This document shows positions 49,558 through 60,487 of a DNA stretch of 64,000 nt, in pieces. The notes under the pieces were generated by a model. It ran no database searches. It had not been told where the DNA came from and saw only the letters and a list, made by a program, of their open reading frames with translations. The first letter of the stretch is position 1, and each line of letters opens with the position of its first letter. Position numbers and translations under genes: made by a program. The stretch is from Lojkania enalia (taxonomy: Eukaryota > Ascomycota > Dothideomycetes > Pleosporales): NCBI GenBank assembly GCA_010094045.1, contig ML986586.1, positions 410,859 to 474,858 of the forward strand. Direction: 5' to 3'.

Positions 49558-51825
49558 TTACTTAGATTGCCCAAAAACAGGCTCGAGCCTCACCCCGCCA
49601 AAGCTCCATCCATCAACAAAAGTGTCCTGTTCCCACTTCTTATTGACCACAAATCCCAAGGCTCCATCAAGGCCGACGTTGACCTCAATGTCACCTTCAA
49701 TCTCTAGCCAGCCTTTCCCCTTGTGCTCGGCATATCTCTCTATGCCGACCCGGACTCTGACGGCATCCGGATGAAGGAGTACAGGGACAACATCTGGAGT
49801 AATCTGCACATCGACGTATCGATGAGCAAAAGTTTTTGCGTCAAAGGGCTTGCCAACCGAAAAGACGATGTCGTGGGGGGACGTGTTCTTGCTATTGTGA
49901 AAGGAGACAATGAACTGAACCTTGTATTTCCCTTTGGGAATTCCAGTCTTAATAGCCCTCAGGCAGATGTTGTCGGCATGGACACACTGATACACGGCGG
50001 CTTCTTCGCGCCTCCCATCATGATCCAAGTCTTCAGCAACGGGGTACACCCTGCGTAGCCGACCTTCATCGTCCACAGCAAGACCGTGTTCTCCTGAAGG
50101 GCTCCCGGTTCGGAACTGCGACATCTTGGGCACGTCTCCGAGATGTGGAGTTACGCCAAGTGGGAGGCCAGTCTTGAAATCAACCTGAACAAGTTGGAAA
50201 GATTGATCCATTAAGCCTTTTCCTTCCATGCCAACACGGAAGTGAGTTGCGCCTATCTCGAACTTGGGCGGAAGCGCAGAGAGCTTGGCCATAATCTCTC
50301 CGAACTTACGTGCAGCCCGGAGTTGTTTGGCGTCGCGCATGTACTGCTCTGTAAGAGCTGCCATCTCATCTTCTTTCATCCACTGCTCCAGAGAGACGTT
50401 GGCTAGGCCTCGGTCAACGTCGAAACGGTAATAAGCAGTGCTAGTGTTATAGTACATCCGTTTCATCTCGTTGTCGACTCGGGCGGTGCCTGTAGCCATA
50501 CCGGCTAGAGCTGTGGCAAGAGAAATATCCGTCCCAAGGCCGAAAGGCAGCCAGGAGGCCATATTCTTGACCGATGGGATCGACTGGAGGCCAGTACCCA
50601 CGGAGACAATAATACCGATGGATCGACCTTCCCATAGGGATTTGGCTGCGTAGTCCACCTCCGCGCACGGGTTGTTGAATCCTACACCTCCATCCAGATA
50701 GGTGACTTTTGGTGTTCCGAATTGCATCTCCTCAAAGAACGTCGGCGCAGCTGAAGTCGCTCGAAGAGCCTCCCAGATCCTGGTGGTTCGGTCATTGGGG
50801 TCATACGTCGACAGTATCCTTGGTAAGCCCAATGCATTCTTGAGAGATGTCAACACGAATCCGCGGCAACCCTTTTGGTTTGGCTTCCTGTGCACCGAAC
50901 TGCGAGGATGTATTTGCCAAGTTGCACGGCGTCTTGGGGGATCGGCGAATGGATCCGTGGCCGACCGCTCGAGTCGTTGTTCATCAACTACCCTCCTAAT
51001 GGGTGCTGACGTATCATCTTTCTTCGATATACCTTCGACTCCTCTCAACGTCGCCACAGGACTTTCGACGAGTATCTTAGGTGCAGCTTCAGCCCAGATA
51101 CTATCCGGCGGTATGTCACCTTCAGGACGCTCCTCGAAGAGAGAGTCATCCCACATCAATTCATCCTCGCCATAGCCGAGATCAATTAGGGCAGTCTTGA
51201 TGGCCTTTTCTAAAACGGCGCCAGAGAAGCGATTCTTTCCTGTCGGTAGTTTGGCGCCAAATAACTTGACAGACCTGTCGTGCTTGAAGATTTGTTCAGC
51301 CAGCTTAGTGTAAATGCCTATACATTGTTTGCAGTCCAGCCGAAGCCGGGAAAGGAGTATGGCAATTATGCCTCCTGTGCTAGTACCACCGATCCTATCA
51401 TCTAGTTAGCCTGGGCACTGGAGAGGGCAATAAGTTTGTTTAGGGTTGAATTTCCGCTCCAGAGAGTAACGGTCAGTGGTGATTTACTGGAGTTGTCCGG
51501 GTGACGTAATTTACTCTGTACAGTGGAATTGAGGCCTAGGCTAGAGATGGACCGCCTCTCGTTCAGATTATTCGTTCCAAGGGCAAAAAAAGCCCCTGCG
51601 TGCTTTGCTAACTCTAGAGGATACTTACAAATCAAAATAGTCACATGGCTTCAGAGGCGTGTGATCATTCTGCGGTCGCCTGCCTAACCGCTTCTCCTCA
51701 ATCGCGATGTTTTCCATAAGGTCATCGAGGACCATCAAACTCGAAAGCCCTCGCACGCCTCCTCCGTCAAGGGAGAGGAGGCGCAAAGGCGCGTGGGGAT
51801 TGGTCTCCGCGTTGGAGCGCTCCAT
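49558..51825 (-). CDS. Patatin-like phospholipase (iPLA2 type)
   Basis: Two exons read leftward, 51825-51629 and 51394-49558, give 678 codons (677 aa). The oxyanion motif DGGGVRG is at residues 20-26, the nucleophile elbow GTSTGG holds Ser71, and the Asp of the dyad is Asp300 in YLDGGVGFNNP. The Ser-Asp spacing is long because of a charged, low-complexity insertion at about 130-220. The C-terminal 300 residues are not a known domain to me but end with a beta-rich stretch. Known role: acyl hydrolase on phospholipids or other lipids; the physiological substrate is unknown. The intron (51395-51628) is 234 nt, much longer than others in the window, but its GTAAGT donor joins YFDL to IGGTSTGG exactly as the family requires. 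Confidence 0.88.
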
Positions 51826-53465
51826 GAGGGGCGGCCGACCAAGATCGATGACCTTATGAATCGGCTAGCGAGACGGCTATGTCAACCCCGAGTCGTGAAG
51901 CCGGCAAAGAGCTGTGCGTATAGCAGGACTCTGAGAACGCAACGGGGCCTATGGTGGGAATGGCGTTCAATGTGGGAGTGTGAATTTGGAGGTTCGTGTT
52001 TCAGCTGAGCAGTTGCGGTTTCCGGAGATGTACCAAGTCGAGTCTGGCAATCGACGAGGGGTATATGTAAACAGCCCGCGATGATGAGGCCTCCCTCAGA
52101 AAAGTAGTATACGTCCAAGGGGGGGTGAGTCAGTCCGAATACACCGATCGGAGGCAAGACGACCGGGCTTGGGTCGCTTGATCAGAGAAGGCAGCCACAA
52201 CAAGGGAGAGTGCGAGCCGTACCTTAAGGCGGACGATTGCCTAGAAGTTGCTTTTGTCCTACGTCCAATATGATGTACGAAAGAATATTTCTATTTTCTA
52301 AGGAAGAACGGGGCGGGAAGGACCCTTTATGCAAGTGCAATACGCGTCTATGCGGGCGGTGTATGTCTTACTTCTTTCTCGCACACTTGGAAAGGAGGTT
52401 AACAAAAGCATGCACGACTGACGGGGCGGCTAGTCCGTAGGATGCCTAGACCAACCACAGAAGGCATGGCTCTGCATTGTGACGGCAGTACGGTGCGCAG
52501 TACCCGCCGAATCGAAATCGAAGAGGCGCACGCCCAGTATGCTTCATAGGAGGCTACAAGCCGAACAATCCGACCAGAGGGCTATCTTGGCCCCGATGGA
52601 ATAAATGTCCATCCAATGCGTCTTGGCTGCGCCATGTCGAAGCGAATAACGATTGTGGAGGTCAGACGCTAGGCCTCGAGCTGAGGTCGGCCTTGCAGCA
52701 ATGAGGCTCAACACTAGCCACGTGGGTACATTGTGGCCCCCAAAATCCTCAAACCAATCTCAAAATGCGAGATTCAATTAGAGCCAAGAAGAATACAGGG
52801 GCTGAGCACACAGGGCTGAGGTGAGGGAAAAGGGCGGTGGGAGTTTCCAAATACAAATGCTCGTCTGTTCGCACTTGAAGGAGTAGGCTGACTAGGTAGA
52901 GTCATTGTTCCGGGTTCAACGAACGACTGTTCAGTGCCACAGACCATAGATCAAGCAGCGGAGAGGCACAGACGGGAAGGATCACGATTGCAAAGACCAA
53001 GAACCCTCGTCCACTGTAGCCCCTCCAGGCTTTAACTATCATCAATGTCATATCAACCCATATTAAAGAACTCGACAGGGCCAGCGATGTAAAGGCACAG
53101 CCAAGTTTCTGTGCCAATATGTGGGCATACCATGTGGCTTTCAGTATAGCACTATAATAATTCCTAAAATAAGGTAGAATCCCAAGCTTCAGCTATTCGG
53201 GTATAATGAGGGGCCACGTAGGGGGCCGATTCGTCGGAAGTTGAAATCGTCCGGAGTTCGTCCTTTGCATATGGAGCTGCTAGAGGAAAGAACACCCACA
53301 ACGAAGCATATAGGAGAAAGCGTTGCTAGAACATGGCCATAATCTCAATAAGCATAGGCACATGTAGCGCGGAATGGAGCAGAATGTAATCCAGAATTGA
53401 TAAATGCACTCCGTGATCTCTTGTCCACACTACCCGGCGGATTTTTCAGCCGGCATCCCGCACCA
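51826..53465. other. Intergenic region with a possible membrane-protein remnant
   Basis: About 1.6 kb. A minus-strand frame at 52902-53150 encodes hydrophobic helices (FTSLALSSSLIWVDMTLMIV and FLVFAIVILPVCASPLLDLW). Further up, 53200-53450 contains other hydrophobic fragments broken by stops. This may be a decayed or unannotated small membrane protein; I cannot build a convincing model. The rest is featureless. Confidence 0.3.
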
Positions 53466-54139
53466 TCACGAGTTCTTACGTCCTTTGTGTAGCCCGCAAG
53501 CCCCTGGTAAAGCCGGATTGCAAACTTCAGCGCCTGGCCGACGCCTGCGAAAGATGCACGTGTCCCTTATGCCCAAAATGGGGTTCTCGAAGTCCTTTTC
53601 CCTAACCTCTAAAAGCTCGAATCCTGCTTTTCGAAGGACGTTCTGGCTCGAGATAAGCTCTGTATCTACGTGGGCTTCGGCATAGTCAAATCTTGGCTGT
53701 TCACCGCCCGAGTAGTGCTCAAAGAACAGAGGCATAAAAGCCTTGAGCGCCTCAGTTGCATAACCTTTGCCCCAATAGCTAAGATTGAAGATGTATCCGA
53801 CTTCAGGGCTTCGCACTGCTCCAACCAATCCAATGACGCGAGGCTCAGTCGGGTATCGTTCAGCTGCAGACGAGAGAAGTTCGACGGAGAAGTTCCAGTT
53901 GTTGTCGCGGTCAAAACAGCCTTGCATCCATGCTTTGGTTTGTTCCATGTCGTCGCTAGGCTTTAAAGGCCTATTTATAAATCAGCAACAAGCAACTATG
54001 TACGTAGAGCTACCTACGTGTGCAGCATAACCTCTGGATTAGATCGCATTAGAAGGATATCCGCTGCATCCGCCATGGCCATAGGGCGCAGGAGCAGCCG
54101 CTCAGTCGTTGTCGTATACTTTGGGTCTACCACGACCAT
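53466..54139 (-). CDS. GNAT-family N-acetyltransferase (RimJ/RimL-like)
   Basis: Two exons read leftward, 54139-54018 and 53970-53466, give 209 codons (208 aa) around a 47-nt intron. The start TTERLLLRPM is the typical strand 1 of RimJ/RimL-type (Acetyltransf_3) proteins. RVIGLVGAV is the central strand, and YWGKGYATEALKAF is the acetyl-CoA pyrophosphate-binding loop (Q/RxxGxG/A form, here GKGYAT). NVLRKAGFELLEV is the usual C-terminal strand-helix. Known role: transfer of acetyl from acetyl-CoA to an amine; acceptor unknown. The gene is divergent from RFT1 with 285 bases between start codons, so the two share a promoter region. Confidence 0.88.
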
Positions 54140-54424
54140 ATTCACCCTGTTGGAAAGGGATTTGGGAGGGTGAGGCCATATTGCGGTGTGGTAGGTGTGC
54201 GTTTAAGAGTCATGCAGTTTCCCGCCTCAGCGCAACCTTGCCTGTCAGCAGGAAAACAGCTAGCCACTTGTGGACGCCGAATAGACCCCAACAACGGCTC
54301 CCTTCATCACCGCCTGGTCACTAATCCATTGGCCCATTCCCGCAGACAATGGATGTTTAACAAAAGCTGAACAGTTATTCCAATTTCCAATCTCTTCGTT
54401 TCTACCAGGCAGTCCTGGCCAACA

Positions 54425-56047
54425 ATGTCCAATTCAGCCCTCACAGCCTCCGCCAAAGGAGCCTCGTTTCTCATCCTTCTCCAAGTCGGCTCCCGAGCCC
54501 TAACCTTCGCGGTCAACCAGGTTCTTCTTCGGTTTCTATCGCCTGAATTACTCGGGGAGTCGGGCCACCTCGAACTCTTGTCCATTTCTAGTCTCTATTT
54601 TGCACGAGAAAGTCTCCGCGTAGCCTTGCAACGCCAAGCCTATGGCACCCAAGCCGTAGTAAATCTCTCTTATCTCGCCGTATTTTCTGGAATCCCCCTA
54701 ATCTACGGCCTTTCTCTACCCTTGTTGTGGGCCAACTCCTTGAATCCAAGAAGCCCGAAATTCACGGAGTCTCTATACTTGTACGGCCTAGCGACTTTCG
54801 TTGAGCTACTCACCGAGCCCACATTTTCAGCCATACAGCAGAAATTGCTATACAAGGTCCGTGCATCAGCCGAAAGCACTGCTACACTGCTCCGGTCCGT
54901 TGGAACTTGCGGATCCGCGATATGGGCGAGCTCATCTGGTGTCAACATCGGCGTCCTACCATTTGCCATTGGTCAGCTAGCCTATGCAGTCGGACTCCTC
55001 ACAGTCTACACTTACAAGACCTGGCCCATAACCAGGGTTGAACAATTCTCCCTCCTCCCAAGACGTATTCCCTCGACGAAGGAAGCTCCAGTCGCTTTGA
55101 ACTATTTCTCTATACCTCTCCTGCGCCTGATTGCCTCTCTCACACTTCAGTCAGCCTTGAAGTATACCTTGACCCAAGGGGATTCACTTCTTGTTGCAAA
55201 ATTTGCTTCCACGGCTGACTATGGTGCTTATTTTCTAGCGTCCAATTATGGTGGCCTCATTGCTCGAATGCTATTCCAGCCCATTGAAGAGAGCAGTCGA
55301 AATCTATTCGCAAAGCTATGCGCGGATGCGCAGACGAATATAGATACCGCGTCCAAGAGCACAGTCAAAGCCGGTGAAGCGCTCAAGGGCAAACAGCCGT
55401 CTCTAACCCAGGCTTCCACAATCCTAACAACAATCCTGCACCTCTACTCGATCATTTCCCTCTTCTCAGCTGCCCTTGGACCAACTCTAGCTCCTATTCT
55501 ACTGTCTATAGTTGCCGGCAGTAAATGGTCCGAATCCTCCGCTTCCGAAACCCTAGCTACATACTGCTACTACATTCCTTTCCTTGCTATTAATGGCGTC
55601 ACTGAGGCATTTGTCGCCGCGGTGGCCACGAACAAGGAGTTATATACGCAATCTGTTTTCATGGGTATATTCTTTGTGTTCTTCGCCGGCAGTGCTTGGC
55701 TTTTTATGGGCCAATTGGGCTGGGGTGGAAGCGGCATCGTCGCAGCTAACACGGTGAACATGACGCTACGAATTATCTGGAATACTTGGTTCATCAGAGG
55801 ATACTTTGGGACACGAGGAATAGCTTCCGACCTCACCAAAGCCCTACCGTCAGGGTATAGTACAGCAGCAGCTGTAGTCATGCCCTCTTTGTTGAAGATC
55901 AATCTGGCAGAAAAATTCCTCGCTCGCTACGGAGCGCTAGGGGAATTAGTGAGGGTTGGAGTTATCGGGGGCGTCTTCGCAGCTATTGTACTATTTTTCG
56001 AGAGGCGGTTCTTGATGGAATGCTATTATTTGCTACGCCCGCCATAA
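54425..56047 (+). CDS. RFT1: RFT1, ER membrane protein of N-glycan lipid-linked oligosaccharide assembly
   Basis: One uninterrupted exon of 540 aa from ATG at 54425. The opening [17 protein letters not shown] and [15 protein letters not shown] are hallmark RFT1 sequence, and the protein has about a dozen hydrophobic helices in keeping with the MATE/MOP-like fold. The central [17 protein letters not shown] and Pro-Ile-Glu-Glu stretch are also conserved in the family. Known role: needed for Man5GlcNAc2-PP-dolichol to become available on the lumenal face of the ER; whether it is the flippase itself is disputed. The insert at about 310-330 ([15 protein letters not shown]) is the cytosolic loop common in fungi. 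No intron. Confidence 0.95.
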   Translation: MSNSALTASAKGASFLILLQVGSRALTFAVNQVLLRFLSPELLGESGHLELLSISSLYFARESLRVALQRQAYGTQAVVNLSYLAVFSGIPLIYGLSLPLLWANSLNPRSPKFTESLYLYGLATFVELLTEPTFSAIQQKLLYKVRASAESTATLLRSVGTCGSAIWASSSGVNIGVLPFAIGQLAYAVGLLTVYTYKTWPITRVEQFSLLPRRIPSTKEAPVALNYFSIPLLRLIASLTLQSALKYTLTQGDSLLVAKFASTADYGAYFLASNYGGLIARMLFQPIEESSRNLFAKLCADAQTNIDTASKSTVKAGEALKGKQPSLTQASTILTTILHLYSIISLFSAALGPTLAPILLSIVAGSKWSESSASETLATYCYYIPFLAINGVTEAFVAAVATNKELYTQSVFMGIFFVFFAGSAWLFMGQLGWGGSGIVAANTVNMTLRIIWNTWFIRGYFGTRGIASDLTKALPSGYSTAAAVVMPSLLKINLAEKFLARYGALGELVRVGVIGGVFAAIVLFFERRFLMECYYLLRPP

Positions 56048-56612
56048 GCTATCAGAATCAATATAATTCAGGTCAAGAAATTTCAGACAGAATCGATTAT
56101 CCAGACAGGAGAATTGCTTCCCATACTGTGCAGAGATTCGTTTTTTGAGTCTTCTTCACCCTTTCGAATGACACATGGAAACACATGTACAAAATTCATT
56201 CACTAAGAGGTTTTCGAGCGGCTATAGTCGTTGCACTATTTCCGCGAGGCATAATATCTCCCCTTTACGAATTATTGCATCAGGTTGCTAAAGTCTTGAA
56301 AGTAGTGACTGTGACGCTATCTGATTGGCCAGCGACCCCAGACTTTTCCCACAGCTAGATTCTATGGAACCCTTATGCAACCCAACGTCACTCTCTAGCC
56401 TACCTTGCCTAGTTTCCTATTGAGATCTCGCGCGTCACAAGATATAAGCTTCCGAAATAGCCTAGATCCACAAATTGATCATTGCAATTGCACTTACGGA
56501 GCTTTTGTTCGAACGGTGACATAGGGCAAGGATCGGGCGGCATATAACTGGTGTCCCGTCAACTGCCCTTTCCTCAGTACCACATTACGACGGCAGATTG
56601 TCATCGGTAACT
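56048..56612. other. Intergenic region between RFT1 and RTG2
   Basis: 565 bases head-to-tail; no gene. It should hold the RFT1 terminator and RTG2 promoter. Confidence 0.5.
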
Positions 56613-58551
56613 ATGGCGATGAGAAGGGAAAAGTATTATCACGGTCTCGTGGACATGGGAAGGTAATATCGTTTCATTTTCGTGCTTCGTTTCCTGATTC
56701 AATTCCTTCCTCTTTCATATCAAGGCTGTTAATAATACCTTCAAGTGCCCCGCGTTGCCCTATCAACCATCCAGAATACTTAAATCTTAATAAAAACCAG
56801 TTTCCAACATATTTCTCATGCTTTTTGACTGCATAACCTCAAAACCTCTATTTATAGACAAATATACCGTCATACAATAGCCATCCTCCAGTCAAACTAA
56901 CGCCCCTAGCAACGGCATCCGCTTCTCAATCACCGACCTCACGCCCCCAACCCAACGCATCCTACCGACAATCTTCCTCGACCGGGCCGCCATATCTCTC
57001 TACGATGCTCAATGGTCCGCCGGCCAGCCCGTCCCAATACCCTTGCCCACCATTCAAGCCGTCATAAAAGCGCTCCTCCGCTTCAAATCCGCGTGCCACG
57101 ACTTCCAGGTCCCAAGCTCCCAGATCCGAATCGTAGCCACCGAAGCCACACGCAAGGCGCTCAATTCCGAGGCCTTTAGGGCGAGCATCAAAGATGCTAC
57201 GGGATGGACTGTCGAGCTGCTGCCAAAGGAGATGGAAGGCAGGATCGGTGCGTATGGGGTAGCGAGCTCGTATGCAAAGGTTCAGGGCTTGGTTATGGAT
57301 CTCGGGGGCGGTAGTACGCAGATTACGTGGATGATGACGGCGGATGGAGAGGTTTCGATGAGCGAGATGGGTAGTGCGAGTTTGCCGTACGGTGCCGCGG
57401 CTCTGACAAAGCGGCTCGAAGGTGCTGGGAAGAGATCTAGTCCAAAGTTCAAGCAGTTCCACCAAGAAGTCGTGCACGATCTTAAACAGGCAGTAAAGCA
57501 GATCCGGATCCCGGACGAGTTGGTGAGGGAGGCAGAGAAGGAGGACGGTTTGAGTCTTTACTTGTCCGGTGGTGGGTTTCGGGGCTGGGGGTTTGTGCTC
57601 ATGAGCGAGCATCGTGTCAGTCCGTACCCAGTCCCTATCATAAATGGCTTCTCGACTACGCGGCATTCTTTCCAGGACACGGAGACGGTTCAGGTTGCCG
57701 TAAAGAAAGTCGTCGATGAAGAAGTCCCCGACATCTTCCGGATCTCTGCCCGTCGAGCAAGCCAAGTGCCGGCTGTAGCTTTCCTGATCGAATGCCTATC
57801 CCACGCGTTGCCGAGTATTAAGAATGTGTATTTTTGCCAGGGGGGAGTGAGAGAAGGCATGCATTTTGCTGATCTGGACGCTAGCATCCGAGCAGAAGAT
57901 CCTCTTGTTACGGCCACGAAATCTCATACCCCAGTACATGTAGGCAAGCTTGTGAACTTGCTCGAGGCCGCAGCCAAACCCCCTCCTTCAGCACACCAAA
58001 AGTGTATATTCGACAAAGATCTCTTCATTGCCTTTGCACAGGCTATGTACGTGCATGCTGCGTTTCCTAAAGATCTCCGTGCGGGTGCGGCTCTCAGAAG
58101 CACAACAACAGGGTTTTTTGCATCGGCGCATGGAATTAGTCATACGCAACGTGCTCTCCTAGCCCTCCTTCTATGTGAGCGTTACGGTGGCTTTGGTTCT
58201 ATCAGTCCAACAGAACAGGACTTCTACCGGCGGCTTGTTCAGCTACTGCCAGAAGGAACGCCATGGTGGTGTATGTATCTAGGACGGGTTGCTTCTGTGC
58301 TAGGGCATGTTTATCCAGCTGGAACGATCAGAGAAGAGCGGGTGAAGATTATGGTTCAGTGGGTGCAGAAGAAAGAGGTTTTATGTGTAGACTTCGCGTT
58401 CTCCAAGACGGTGGGCGAGTTGGATGAGGGACTTCACTTGGCACTGTTTAAGGTAGAGAAGGCCGGCAAGAAGAAGAATTGGATGGACGGCAGTGGACAC
58501 AAGGTAGCTGTGACAATGAATGGAAGGGATGTCGGGGAGGAACCTGAGTAG
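56613..58551 (+). CDS. RTG2: Rtg2-like Ppx/GppA phosphatase-family protein (retrograde regulation)
   Basis: Two exons, 56613-56662 and 56910-58551, give 564 codons (563 aa). The first exon holds only 16 codons and ends in the phosphate-1 loop: HGLVDMGS joins [10 protein letters not shown] across a 247-nt intron with an ACTAAC branch site. This junction is the strongest support for the start. Further ASKHA-fold motifs are [10 protein letters not shown] (about residue 133) and a second nucleotide loop near [13 protein letters not shown]. Known role: in yeast Rtg2 relieves Mks1 inhibition of Rtg1/Rtg3 to signal mitochondrial dysfunction; fungal homologues are also considered exopolyphosphatase-like. 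Which activity applies here cannot be read from sequence. The C-terminal half is a helical HD-like region. Confidence 0.92.
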
Positions 58552-59030
58552 AAGTCTCGAGTTCTTGTCTATGATGACAATGACTACTACATATCACATT
58601 TAATCACAAACCGCACGTGCACAGGATGTAAAGAAAGTCATATCCCATCATTAGACCCTAAAAGCACCACGCCACGCCATCCCACTAATGACGGCGCGAG
58701 CAACTGAAACAATGGCAAAGCAAGCCTCGGGTATCGTACATCATGTCCGTAATGTCCTTAGTACCCCTAACCCAGCGCTGCATATACCAACCAAGCAAAG
58801 AAGCAGAATGTCATAAGAATGGATAGAATAAATGTCATGGCCCGGAGATTAGAGAGAGTGAGAGAGATATGAAGGGAAAGTGAATGAGCCTAGGTATATC
58901 TCGAAGGTATTGCGCGCGCCGTATCATGGTGCTATCAATAGGCACGTGGTATCCTCGTTTCTGTGTGCGGTTATAGAGGAATGAAGCTCCCGAAAATAGT
59001 ACGTTCGACGCGAAGAGACGCGTAAAGCAC
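58552..59030. other. Convergent intergenic region
   Basis: 480 bases between the 3' ends of RTG2 and the H1-like gene. A run of alternating AG (GAGAGAGTGAGAGAGAT) occurs near 58850-58870. No gene seen. Confidence 0.5.
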
Positions 59031-59492
59031 TCATGCTGCCGTCTTCTTAGCCTTGGGGGCAACAGCTTTCTTAGTCGTGGTGCTCTTCTCCTTCTTCGCT
59101 CCCGCGGTCTTTGAAACCCGTCAGTACAACTTGCGACTCATATTCACTCCATCACGCTCAGTTCCAGTTTCCCGTCTATACAAGACTTTTTGAAAGAAAG
59201 AGGACACACATACCTTCTTCGCAGGCTTGCCTTCGGCCTTTCCAACTGCTTTCTCAACCTTCCCCGCAACCTTATCTTTGGCCGCCTTCGCGGGCGTCTT
59301 CTTGACGGTGGTTGTCTTCTTTGCTGGCACCTTCTTCTTCTCGACGCGGCCCGTTGTTACTTTCTTAGCACGGGGCTTGCTAGTATTGGCCTTCGTCTTA
59401 GTCGTCTTCTTCTTGGGCGCGACGGCATTCTCGACCTGAGGAATGACTCGAGGCTTGCTGTTGCCGGTGGCGGAGCGCGTAGTAGAAGGCAT
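59031..59492 (-). CDS. Small Lys/Ala/Thr-rich histone-H1-tail-like protein (118 aa)
   Basis: Two exons read leftward, 59492-59214 and 59108-59031, give 119 codons with a 105-nt intron. The protein is about one third Lys with Ala, Thr, Pro and Val, in runs such as KKTTTVKKTPAKAAKDKV and KAKKTAA at the end. This is the composition of H1 C-terminal tails or bacterial/kinetoplastid H1-like proteins, but the winged-helix globular domain of true H1 is absent. Likely nuclear and nucleic-acid binding by charge; this is inference. The exon 2 acceptor (TTTCAAAG) joins two stretches of the same composition, which supports the model. A longer N-terminal reading in the same frame exists upstream, but it crosses Phe-rich, non-basic sequence and the poly(A/T) tract and is rejected. 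Confidence 0.75.
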
Positions 59493-60487
59493 AATGACCT
59501 GACGAATCAAAAACGGATAGAACGGAATATACTTGGAGCTGGAGATGGCGTGGAGACGGAGTGTTGAGGAGCTGAACTTGCGACGGTTAGCCCTTGCGAA
59601 CGAAGTGCTTGTTGGAACGCGGGCCTCATAAACAAAAAAAAAAAAAAAAAAAATTTGGGTAACGAAAGATGTATAGCGTAGAGCGTGACTCGGCGACCGC
59701 GATATGACTAATTTGAAAAGGAAGAAGGACGTTGCGCGCGAAGCGCATCGAGATATACAAAGGCGGCGCCAGCTCAAGAAGTGGGAACTGAGGAACGCGA
59801 CGAATCTGGCAAAACAAAGGATGCCGCCGCGTCCGCGTGCAATTTTAGAAAAAGAAGCATACTATACCTTCGTGTAAGTCTGCGCAACACTAGTGGTGCT
59901 CGAATCGCAAAAAGCAGGCTTGCGAGCGACGCGAACGATGGTCTTGTTGTGTGTTGTTGTGGTGGAAGAGGAGGAGGTTGGGAACCAACTTTCAAAGGAG
60001 GGGGGGGGGAAGAGCGGCGTGCGCAAGCGAAGCTTGTTTCACAGCAACGAATGCGAAGTCCGTCCAATGATGTCTTCTAATATGTTGCGACGGGCCCTTT
60101 CTATGATAATCTAGGCACGTCTTTCCCTCTTCGACATGCTCTGGTTTAAGTAGACTGATTTCGGATTGGGCTTCTACATGCTCTCGACCAGAATAGCCGC
60201 CGACCCACGCACCCCAAAACCACCGGGACTATATGCGCCAATCCAATATTAGAACCAGTCCAAAACTCCAAAAAGACGGACAGCATGTCGCAGCGACGGC
60301 GACTATATACTCTGGAAATTCTCTTGGGCTTGCCTGATGTAGAAACTACACCATTTTTCTAGGCCTTTTGGTTCACTTATTCCAACGCCGAATCAGCTCC
60401 AGATACGTATCCTCTATCGCCGCCTCGTCGAAGGGGGCAAGGCGTTTCTGCGCTTGGAAAATTGACATCAAATCGACGTTCAAAATT
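59493..60487. other. Intergenic region with homopolymer tracts, upstream of the H1-like gene
   Basis: About 1 kb between the GDH2 3' end and the H1-like start. It contains A20 at 59634-59653 and G10 at 60000-60009. No gene is convincing; the several 70-100 codon frames on both strands overlap and lack motifs. Confidence 0.5.
59634..59653. repeat. A20 homopolymer (T20 on the gene strand)
   Basis: Twenty consecutive A, 142-161 bases upstream of the H1-like ATG. Poly(dA:dT) tracts commonly exclude nucleosomes at fungal promoters. Length may vary between strains or be an assembly artefact. Confidence 0.9.

Noticed and set aside
56962..57765. 267-codon minus-strand frame
   Set aside because: Shadow of the RTG2 coding exon, whose family motifs are unambiguous.
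59493..59777. N-terminal extension of the H1-like protein
   Set aside because: The added residues are Phe/Arg/Ser-rich, unlike the Lys-rich body, and are partly encoded by the homopolymer tract.
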